Source of the DNA: Anaerosphaera aminiphila DSM 21120
GTDB lineage: Bacteria > Bacillota > Clostridia > Tissierellales > Peptoniphilaceae
Length of the DNA: 44,036 nucleotides
Direction: 5' to 3'
NCBI RefSeq assembly: GCF_900129925.1
Contig: NZ_FQXI01000015.1
Coordinates: 1 to 44,036 of the forward strand
Positions 37,551 to 44,036 of the stretch are shown piece by piece. Positions within the stretch are counted from its first letter, which is position 1; each line of letters starts with the position of its first letter. The position numbers and the translations under genes were made by a program. Below the pieces are notes generated by a model that saw only the letters and a program-made list of their open reading frames with translations, had not been told where the DNA came from and ran no database searches.

Positions 37551-38344
37551 TGGCAAGATACGATAATTATACAAATAAAGAAATGCAAGCGGTTACTATT
37601 GGAAGACAAATTCAAGAAGGTCAAATAGTAATAGTTGGAACAGGACTTCCTCTAATTGGAGCGGCACTTGCTAAGAGAGTTTTTGCACCAAGCTGTACAC
37701 TAATTGTGGAAAGTGGACTAATGGACTGTGCACCAATTGAAGTTCCAAGATCAGTTGGAGACAACAGACTAATGGCTCACTGTGCAGTTCAATGGCCAAA
37801 CGTAAGATTTATTGGATTTGAAGCTTGTGAGTGGCAACATGATAAACAAAGAATGGTGGCATTTATCGGTGGAGCTCAAATTGACCCTTACGGAAATGTA
37901 AACTCAACAGTTATTGGAGATTACAACAATCCTAAAACTAGATTTACAGGATCAGGTGGAGCTAATGGGATTGCAACATATACTAACACTATAATAATGA
38001 TGCAACATGAAAAAAGAAGATTTATGGAAAAAATAGATTACATCACATCTCCAGGTTGGATGGACGGTCCTGGAGGACGTACAAAAGCTGGTATTCCAGA
38101 AAATGTTGGTCCACAAATGGTAGTAACAGACAGAGGAATTATGAAGTTTGATGAAAAGACTAAAAAGATGTATCTTGCTGGATACTATCCAACATCAAGC
38201 CCTGAAGATATAATTGAAAATACAGGATTTGATATAGATGTTTCAAAGGCTGTTTTACTTGAAGAACCTGAAGAGAGTGTAATAAAACTTATCCGTGAAG
38301 AAATAGACCCAGGACAAGCTTTCATTCAAGTTCCAAGAGACTAA
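37550..38344 (+). CDS. gctB: Glutaconate CoA-transferase subunit B
   Basis: A 264-residue catalytic subunit. The glutamate that forms the CoA thioester is Glu54 in LIVESGLMD, at the same residue number as in the A. fermentans enzyme. The stretch FTGSGGANGIATYTN (about 141-155) is also characteristic. Translation is probably coupled to gctA through the overlapping stop/start. Confidence 0.95.
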   Translation: MARYDNYTNKEMQAVTIGRQIQEGQIVIVGTGLPLIGAALAKRVFAPSCTLIVESGLMDCAPIEVPRSVGDNRLMAHCAVQWPNVRFIGFEACEWQHDKQRMVAFIGGAQIDPYGNVNSTVIGDYNNPKTRFTGSGGANGIATYTNTIIMMQHEKRRFMEKIDYITSPGWMDGPGGRTKAGIPENVGPQMVVTDRGIMKFDEKTKKMYLAGYYPTSSPEDIIENTGFDIDVSKAVLLEEPEESVIKLIREEIDPGQAFIQVPRD

Positions 38345-38357
38345 TAAGGAGGATATA

Positions 38358-40118
38358 ATGGGACAATATTCAATGAACTCTTATTTTAAAAATATGAGTA
38401 CGATTGGTGCACCACTAAAGGCTAATGATGAAGAAAATATAGAACTAGTTAGAAAAGTTGAACAAGAAATTTATGAGCACATCGTTACAGCTCAAAAAGC
38501 TGGTAAATCTGATGAAGCTCTTAATGAATCAGGACAGTGGACAGCATTACAGCGTGTTGCTGAACTAATAGATGAGGGAACTTGGTGTCCACTAAACTCA
38601 TTATTTAACCCAGAAGAAAATGACAATGGCTCAACAGGAATTGTAAAGGGTCTTGGCAGAATCAACGGAAAATGGGCAGTAATAGTTGCTTCAGATAATA
38701 AAAAACTTGCAGGAGCATGGGTTCCAGGACAAGCTGAAAATTTAATCAGAGCTAGTGATACAGCTAAGCGCTTGAGAATTCCTCTAGTGTATATACTAAA
38801 CTGTTCTGGCGTTAAATTTGACGTTCAAGAAAAAGTTTATCCAAATAGACGTGGTGGAGGAACTCCATTCTACAGAAACTCTGAATTAAACCAATTGGGA
38901 ATTCCAGTTATTGTTGGAATTTATGGAACAAACCCAGCAGGTGGTGGATATCACTCAATTTCACCTACAATATTAATTGCTCACAAAGATGCTAACATGG
39001 CAGTTGGAGGAGCAGGAATACTTGGCGGAATGAACCCTAAGGGATATATTGACGAAGAAGGAGCTAACCAGATAGCAGATGCAACAATGAATGCTAAAAA
39101 GACAACTCCTCCAGGATCAGTAAGTGTACACTTTGCTCAAACTGGATTCTTTAGAGAAGTATACGTAGAAGAAGAGGGAATGCTTGAAGGTATTAGAAAA
39201 TATATAGATATGATTCCATCATATGACTTAGATTTCTTTAGAGTAGATGATCCGAAAACTCCGGCATATAACCCAACTGACTTATATTCTCTAGTTCCTA
39301 TGAACCCTAAAAAAACTTATAATATCTATGAAGTAATGTCTAGATTATTTGACGGTTCTGAATTTATGGAATACAAAAAGGGATATGGCCCTGAAATGGT
39401 AACAGGACTTGCAAAAGTTGGCGGACTTCTAGTAGGAGTTGTAGCTAACACTCAAGGACTATTAGTAAACTATCCTGAATACATTGAAAAAGGTGTAGGT
39501 ATAGGTGGAAAACTCTATAGACAAGGTCTAATAAAGATGAATGAATTTGTTACTCTTTGTGCTAGAGATAAACTTCCTATAGTTTGGATTCAAGATACAT
39601 CTGGAATAGATGTTGGTGATGATGCAGAGAGAGCTGAATTACTTGGACTTGGACAATCACTAATCTATTCAATCCAACAATCAGACCTTCCTCAACTAGA
39701 AATTACACTTAGAAAAGGTACAGCTGCAGCACACTATGTACTAGGTGGACCTCAAGGAAATGATACAAATGCATTTAGTTTAGGTACAGCTGCTACAGAA
39801 ATAAACGTAATGAATGGTGAAACAGCTGCAACTGCAATGTATTCAAGAAGACTTGCAAAAGACAAAAAAGCTGGAAAAGACTTACAACCAACTATTGATA
39901 AAATGAACAAATTAATTCAAGAGTATGTTGAAAAATCTAAACCGCTATATTGTGCAGAAGCAGGACTTGTTGATGAAGTTGTAAATATGAACTTATTGAG
40001 AAACTATATAGTTGCATTTACAGAAAGTGCATATCAAAATCCAGAATCAATCTGTCCAGTACACCAAATGTTACTACCAAGAATAATAAGAGATTTTGAC
40101 AATTTATATTCAAAATAA
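38358..40118 (+). CDS. gcdA: Glutaconyl-CoA decarboxylase alpha subunit (carboxyltransferase)
   Basis: A 586-residue carboxyltransferase with two crotonase-fold domains (about 40-300 and 320-570) that transfers CO2 from glutaconyl-CoA to biotin on GcdC, leaving crotonyl-CoA. Length matches A. fermentans GcdA (587). Seen here are GTNPAGGGYHSISPT in the first domain and WIQDTSGIDVGDDAERAELL in the second. It is 13 bp from gctB with AAGGAGG before its ATG, so it is the last gene of this transcript. Confidence 0.96.
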   Translation: MGQYSMNSYFKNMSTIGAPLKANDEENIELVRKVEQEIYEHIVTAQKAGKSDEALNESGQWTALQRVAELIDEGTWCPLNSLFNPEENDNGSTGIVKGLGRINGKWAVIVASDNKKLAGAWVPGQAENLIRASDTAKRLRIPLVYILNCSGVKFDVQEKVYPNRRGGGTPFYRNSELNQLGIPVIVGIYGTNPAGGGYHSISPTILIAHKDANMAVGGAGILGGMNPKGYIDEEGANQIADATMNAKKTTPPGSVSVHFAQTGFFREVYVEEEGMLEGIRKYIDMIPSYDLDFFRVDDPKTPAYNPTDLYSLVPMNPKKTYNIYEVMSRLFDGSEFMEYKKGYGPEMVTGLAKVGGLLVGVVANTQGLLVNYPEYIEKGVGIGGKLYRQGLIKMNEFVTLCARDKLPIVWIQDTSGIDVGDDAERAELLGLGQSLIYSIQQSDLPQLEITLRKGTAAAHYVLGGPQGNDTNAFSLGTAATEINVMNGETAATAMYSRRLAKDKKAGKDLQPTIDKMNKLIQEYVEKSKPLYCAEAGLVDEVVNMNLLRNYIVAFTESAYQNPESICPVHQMLLPRIIRDFDNLYSK

Positions 40119-40157
40119 ATTGGAAAGAGACTTTAAATAGCTGAATTTATAAAAAAT

Positions 40158-40194
40158 AGGTCTTAGTTTTTAAAACTAGGACCTGTTGTTTTTA
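40158..40194 (+). terminator. Terminator of the gcd-gct operon
   Basis: AGGTCTTAGTTTT pairs with AAAACTAGGACCT (one U-G) around a single base or small loop, followed by GTTGTTTTT, 40 bp past gcdA. Confidence 0.85.
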
Positions 40195-40382
40195 AAAGTT
40201 ATATTTAAACTAATAAAAAGAAAAGGTTTTTAAAAGTATAACAAAAATATTGAATATTTAAAATTCCCATTTTAAAATTGTTGTTATCTTGACTATAGAT
40301 TAAATAAAAGAAAAAAGTGGAGTACATATTTTGTAATAGAGTAAAATAGCACATTACACAAGGAAACCTGCAAACGTTCTAT

Positions 40383-40411
40383 TTGACAAAGATGTAAATA
40401 AATAGTACAAT
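40383..40411 (+). promoter_or_regulatory. Promoter of the 2-hydroxyglutaryl-CoA dehydratase operon
   Basis: TTGACA (perfect -35), a 17-bp spacer and TACAAT. Leader about 60 nt, then GAGAGGGG and the hgdC ATG. Confidence 0.8.
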
Positions 40412-40478
40412 ATAATCGCCAAAATATTGGAAGATTATTGTAATTTTTATTAATTATGTATAGTTGAGAGGGGATTAA

Positions 40479-41294
40479 ATGGTAGATAATATTTACACAA
40501 TGGGCGTTGACATTGGTTCAACAGCTTCAAAGGGTGTAATACTAGAAGATGGTAAAAAGGTTATAGCAACTGCTGTAGTTGATGTAGGTGCGGGAACTTC
40601 AGGTCCATCAAGAGTTATTAAAATGGTTTTAGAAAATGCAAACCTTAAAATAGAAGACATAAAATTTATAATGGCTACAGGCTATGGAAGAAATTCTTTA
40701 GAAGAAGCCGATTTTCAAATGTCTGAACTTTCATGCCATGCTAAGGGAGCTTATTTCCTATTTCCCAATGTTCACACAATTATTGATATTGGTGGACAAG
40801 ATGCCAAGGCTCTTAAAATTGGAGATGGGGGAATACTTGAAAATTTCGTAATGAATGACAAGTGTGCTGCCGGAACAGGAAGGTTTTTAGACGTTATTGC
40901 ACGTGTTTTAGAAGTTGGAGTTGGAGACTTAGAAGCACTAGATGCCAAGGCTACAAAAGATGTAACTATTAGTTCGACTTGTACAGTTTTTGCTGAGTCA
41001 GAAGTTATTTCTCAGTTGGCAAAGGGAACTAAGATAGAAGATATAGTAAAGGGAATTCACTACTCTATTGCAAGTAGAGTTGGGAGTTTAGCAAAGAGAG
41101 TTGGATTAAAAGACGATGTAGTTTTCACTGGGGGAGTAGCTCTAAACAAGGGAATGGTTAGAGCACTGGAAGCAAACTTGGGCTACAAAGTTCACACTAG
41201 TCCAATGTGCCAATTAAATGGAGCGCTAGGCGCTGCTTTATTTGGATATCAAAAATATAAAACTGCACTTAGAAAAGAAAAAGTAGCAAATTAA
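40479..41294 (+). CDS. hgdC: 2-Hydroxyglutaryl-CoA dehydratase activator (component A)
   Basis: A 271-residue ASKHA-fold ATPase that works as a homodimer with one [4Fe-4S] cluster between the subunits and drives single electrons into the dehydratase at the cost of ATP. The P-loop-like [11 protein letters not shown] (9-19) and the second phosphate motif DIGGQDAK (103-110) are seen. The cluster ligands are Cys129 and Cys168, two positions from the A. fermentans Cys127 and Cys166. Oxygen-sensitive in all known cases. Confidence 0.96.
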   Translation: MVDNIYTMGVDIGSTASKGVILEDGKKVIATAVVDVGAGTSGPSRVIKMVLENANLKIEDIKFIMATGYGRNSLEEADFQMSELSCHAKGAYFLFPNVHTIIDIGGQDAKALKIGDGGILENFVMNDKCAAGTGRFLDVIARVLEVGVGDLEALDAKATKDVTISSTCTVFAESEVISQLAKGTKIEDIVKGIHYSIASRVGSLAKRVGLKDDVVFTGGVALNKGMVRALEANLGYKVHTSPMCQLNGALGAALFGYQKYKTALRKEKVAN

Positions 41295-41324
41295 TTGTAT
41301 AACTTTTATATTTAGGAGGAAAAT

Positions 41325-42653
41325 ATGAATAAGAAAGTATTAGAAAAGATACCTGGTATAAAACCAAGACCAGTAGAAGGCCGTAAACCTGCTGCAGCTA
41401 TGTTAAGAGATGTAGTAGATATGGTATATGGCAATGCATGGGATGCTAAAGAAAGAGGAGAACTAGTTGGATGGAGTTCTTCAAAATTCCCAATTGAACT
41501 GGCAAAAGCTTTTGACTTAAACGTAGTTTATCCTGAAAACTGGGCAGCTACAACTGCTGCAAAAAAAGATGGACTTAGAATGTGTCAAGCTGCAGAAGAT
41601 ATGGGATATGACAATGATATCTGTGGGTATGCTAGAATTAACTTGGCATATGCTGCGGGAGAGCCTACAGACTCAAGAAAGATGCCTATGCCGGACTTTG
41701 TTCTATGTTGTAACAACATCTGTAACATGATGACTAAATGGTATGAAAACCTTGCTAGAATGCATAATATACCAATGATTATGATAGATATTCCATTTTC
41801 AAACACAGTGGAAGTTCCAGAAGAAAAAGTAGACTACATGGTTGGACAGTTTGAACATGCAATAAAACAACTAGAAGAATTAACAGGCAAAAAATTTGAC
41901 GAGAAAAAATTTGAAGATGCTTGTGCTGTTGCAAACAGAACTGCGTCTGCATGGTTAAAAGCTTGTTCTTATATGCAATATAAACCATCACCACTAAGTG
42001 GATTTGACTTATTTAACCACATGGCAGACATTGTAGCTGCTAGATGTGAAGTTAAAGCAGCTGAGGGATTTGAACTTTTAGCAGAAGAGTTTGAACAATC
42101 AGTTAGAGAGGGAACTTCAACTTGGGAATATCCAGAAGAACACAGAATATTATTTGAGGGAATTCCTTGCTGGCCAGGACTTAGAGCTCTATATGAACCA
42201 TTAAAAAATAGCGGAGTTAACGTAACAGCAGTAGTATATGCTCCGGCATTTGGATTTAGATATGACGGAATTAGAGAAATGGCTGCAGCTTACAGTAAAG
42301 CACCATGTTCAGTATGTATTGAAACTGGAGTTGAATGGCGTGAAACTATGGCTAAGGAAAATGGAATAAGTGGAGCACTAGTTAACTACAACCGTAGTTG
42401 TAAACCATGGAGTGGTGCTATGCCTGAAATCGAAAGAAGATGGAAGGAAGACTTAGATATTCCAGTAGTGCATTTTGATGGAGATCAAGCCGATGAGAGA
42501 AACTTCTCTACTGAGCAGTACAACACTAGAGTTCAAGGACTAGTAGAGATAATGGACGAGAGAAAAGCTGAAAGAGAAGCTAGAGGCGAAGATGTTTATA
42601 CAAACTTTGACAATACAAAAGAAACTGATTGGTCAAAATCAACTATAGATTAA
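41325..42653 (+). CDS. hgdA: (R)-2-Hydroxyglutaryl-CoA dehydratase alpha subunit (component D)
   Basis: A 442-residue subunit of the dehydratase that removes water from (R)-2-hydroxyglutaryl-CoA by a ketyl-radical mechanism. Landmarks are the N-terminal cysteine-bearing MCQAAEDMGYDNDICGYARI, the CCNNICNMM stretch, and YNRSCKPWSGAMPE near the C-terminus, where cluster-binding Cys residues are expected. It is 30 bp from hgdC with AGGAGG before the ATG and 10 bp from hgdB. Confidence 0.95.
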   Translation: MNKKVLEKIPGIKPRPVEGRKPAAAMLRDVVDMVYGNAWDAKERGELVGWSSSKFPIELAKAFDLNVVYPENWAATTAAKKDGLRMCQAAEDMGYDNDICGYARINLAYAAGEPTDSRKMPMPDFVLCCNNICNMMTKWYENLARMHNIPMIMIDIPFSNTVEVPEEKVDYMVGQFEHAIKQLEELTGKKFDEKKFEDACAVANRTASAWLKACSYMQYKPSPLSGFDLFNHMADIVAARCEVKAAEGFELLAEEFEQSVREGTSTWEYPEEHRILFEGIPCWPGLRALYEPLKNSGVNVTAVVYAPAFGFRYDGIREMAAAYSKAPCSVCIETGVEWRETMAKENGISGALVNYNRSCKPWSGAMPEIERRWKEDLDIPVVHFDGDQADERNFSTEQYNTRVQGLVEIMDERKAEREARGEDVYTNFDNTKETDWSKSTID

Positions 42654-42663
42654 GGAGTTAGCC

Positions 42664-43812
42664 ATGAGTGAGATAAAAAATTTATTAGAACAATTTGAAT
42701 TTTATGCAAAAAATCCAAGAAAACAACTTGACAAATATCTTGGTGAAGGCAAAAAAGCAGTAGGTGTATTTCCATACTACGCTCCTGAAGAAATAATATA
42801 TGCAGGCGGAATGGTGCCAATGGGAGTTTGGGGTGGAACAGGTCCAATTGAAAAGGCAAAGGAATACTTTCCAACATTTTACTATTCAATGGCTTTGAGA
42901 TGTTTAGAGATGGCATTAGATGGAACACTTGATGGACTATCTGCAGCTATGCTTACAACATTAGATGACACATTAAGACCACTATCTCAAAACTACAAAG
43001 TAAGTGCCGGAAGAAAAATTCCAATGGTATTTTTAAATCATGGACAACACAGAAAAGAAGAATTTGGAAAAGTGTACAATGCTAAAATTTTCACTAAAGC
43101 TAAAGAAGAATTAGAAAGCATTTGTGACGTAAAAATAACAGATGAAAATCTAAAAAAAGCTTTTGAAGTTTACAATGAAAATAGAGCATTAAAAAGAGAA
43201 TTTATAAAACTTGCTGCAACACATCCGCAAACTATAAAAGCTTCAGATAGATCTAATGTATTAAAAAGTGCTTACTTTATGTTAAAAGATGAACACAATG
43301 TAATACTAAAACAACTAAATGAAGAATTAAAGGCGATTCCTGAAGAAGATTGGGATGGAAGTAGAGTTGTTACAAGTGGTATTATCACTGATAACCCGGC
43401 ACTACTAGAAGTATTTGATAACTATAAAATTGCCATAGTTGCAGATGACGTTGCTCATGAGTCAAGAGGACTTAAAATAGATATAGATATGTCTATAGAA
43501 GATCCAATGCTTGCTCTAGCAGATCAATTTGCTCGTATGGACGAAGATCCAATACTTTATGACCCTGATATTTGGAAGAGACCTGAGTATGTAGTTAATT
43601 TAGCTATAGATAATGACGCAGATGGATGTCTATTATTTATGATGAACTTTAACGACACTGAGGAAATGGAATATCCATCTTTAAAACAAGCATTTGAAAA
43701 AGAGGGAATACCTTTAATAAAAATGGGATATGACCAACAAATGGAAGACTTTGGACAAGTTAAAACTCAACTTGAGACATTTAACGAAATGGTTCAATTA
43801 AATAGAATGTAA
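42664..43812 (+). CDS. hgdB: (R)-2-Hydroxyglutaryl-CoA dehydratase beta subunit (component D)
   Basis: A 382-residue partner of HgdA, near the 379 residues of the A. fermentans protein. It begins MSEIKNLLEQFEFYAKNPRK, and AVGVFPYYAPEEIIYAGGMVPMGVWG is the usual 2-hydroxyacyl-CoA dehydratase family signature (about 38-63; quoted here in part by position). Last gene of the operon, followed at once by a strong terminator. Confidence 0.94.
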   Translation: MSEIKNLLEQFEFYAKNPRKQLDKYLGEGKKAVGVFPYYAPEEIIYAGGMVPMGVWGGTGPIEKAKEYFPTFYYSMALRCLEMALDGTLDGLSAAMLTTLDDTLRPLSQNYKVSAGRKIPMVFLNHGQHRKEEFGKVYNAKIFTKAKEELESICDVKITDENLKKAFEVYNENRALKREFIKLAATHPQTIKASDRSNVLKSAYFMLKDEHNVILKQLNEELKAIPEEDWDGSRVVTSGIITDNPALLEVFDNYKIAIVADDVAHESRGLKIDIDMSIEDPMLALADQFARMDEDPILYDPDIWKRPEYVVNLAIDNDADGCLLFMMNFNDTEEMEYPSLKQAFEKEGIPLIKMGYDQQMEDFGQVKTQLETFNEMVQLNRM

Positions 43813-43815
43813 TAT

Positions 43816-43853
43816 AAAAACAGCTACTTAAAATTATTAAGTAGCTGTTTTTT
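43816..43853 (+). terminator. Terminator of the hgd operon
   Basis: AAAAACAGCTACTTA pairs perfectly with its complement (43838-43852) around a 7-nt loop and ends in six T residues, 4 bp after the hgdB stop. Confidence 0.95.
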
Positions 43854-43862
43854 GGTGAAAGA

Positions 43863-43887
43863 AAACCCTCAGTTAAACTGAGGGTTT
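43863..43887. terminator. Second hairpin after hgdB, abutting the IS
   Basis: AAACCCTCAGTT and AACTGAGGGTTT form a near-perfect 25-bp palindrome, only 10 bp before the IS end. With A and T on both sides it may act as terminator in either direction, perhaps for a gene once located beyond the insertion point. Confidence 0.6.
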
Positions 43888-43904
43888 AATATTTAAGGTT
43901 CTAT

Positions 43905-43945
43905 AATAAATGTTGGGGTAACCACTCCAACATTTATTTTTTTGC
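43905..43945 (+). terminator. Hairpin in the right IS end
   Basis: A 15-bp stem (43905-43919 with 43924-43938, one G-U) with loop AACC and a T run. The stem is the same as in the left copy, the loop is different (GAGT there, read in the same direction). Confidence 0.75.
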
Positions 43946-44019
43946 AAAAAAAGAATGCACGTATTCCAAAAATCCTTTACCATATAAAGTGACTAAACCA
44001 AATAGAAAGGGTGAAATAC

Positions 44020-44036
44020 GTGCAAGATAATTATAT
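44020..44036 (+). CDS. ISL3-like transposase, first codons only
   Basis: GTG at 44020 after AAAGGGTGAAATAC begins VQDNY, the same start as in the left copy, then leaves the window. Confidence 0.65.

Larger units (their letters stand above)
40119..40478 (+). other. Intergenic region between gcdA and hgdC
   Basis: 360 bp holding the terminator at 40158-40194 and the hgd promoter at 40383-40411. Between them is AT-rich DNA in which I see no gene, repeat or RNA element. Confidence 0.7.
43897..44036 (+). mobile_element. 5' end of the second ISL3-like copy (right copy, truncated)
   Basis: Starts at GGTTCTATAATAAATG and matches the complement of 189-328 except for the hairpin loop and one base. 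Orientation is opposite to the left copy, so the 43.5-kb segment between lies between inverted IS ends. Host bases before it are ATATTTAA (43889-43896). Confidence 0.8.

Overview
The window comes from an AT-rich, low-GC Gram-positive anaerobe. Three things point to a glutamate-fermenting peptoniphilus-type coccus (Tissierellia): a complete 2-hydroxyglutarate module (glutaconyl-CoA decarboxylase, glutaconate CoA-transferase, 2-hydroxyglutaryl-CoA dehydratase), a V/A-type ATPase of the Enterococcus ntp gene order, and LPXTG surface proteins with a sortase. The genus is an inference from gene content, not a database match.

Layout. 1-328 is the end of an ISL3-like insertion sequence pointing left. 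319-3368 (minus) is a ureide operon: allE, allD and an MFS transporter whose last codons and stop lie inside the IS end. 3369-3958 is a gene-free stretch with hairpins and repeat debris. 3959-6178 (minus) is a CopB-type copper ATPase and 6398-6486 (minus) a tRNA-Ser(CGA). 6795-15211 (plus) is a nine-gene V-type ATPase operon. 15502-26235 (plus) holds three large LPXTG surface proteins with long leaders, followed by a class A sortase (26327) and a D,D-carboxypeptidase (27119). 28028-34209 (minus) holds a DUF1858 protein, a secreted stalk-domain protein, and a phnD-phnC-phnE-phnE uptake system followed by an apparently cytoplasmic 5'-nucleotidase-family phosphoesterase. 34555-43812 (plus) is the glutamate fermentation block gcdD-gcdC-gcdB-gctA-gctB-gcdA, then hgdC-hgdA-hgdB under its own promoter. 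43897-44036 is the start of a second IS copy in inverted orientation.

How the parts fit. HgdABC dehydrates 2-hydroxyglutaryl-CoA to glutaconyl-CoA, Gct exchanges CoA, and GcdABCD decarboxylates glutaconyl-CoA while exporting Na+. The rotor subunit NtpK carries the residues of the Enterococcus hirae Na+ site, so both machines plausibly share one sodium circuit. The ureide genes would supply NH3 and oxalurate, but the later enzymes are not in the window. The surface-protein block looks as if it grew by duplication: two leaders are near copies, the terminators are alike, and the last ~790 bp of two adhesin genes are almost the same.

I found no CRISPR array, prophage, rRNA or obvious defence system. 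The points most worth a second look are the inverted IS pair with an invariant stem and exchanged loop, the duplicated adhesin leaders and 3' cassettes, the cytoplasmic nucleotidase tied to a phosphonate-type importer, and the sodium signature of the ATPase rotor.
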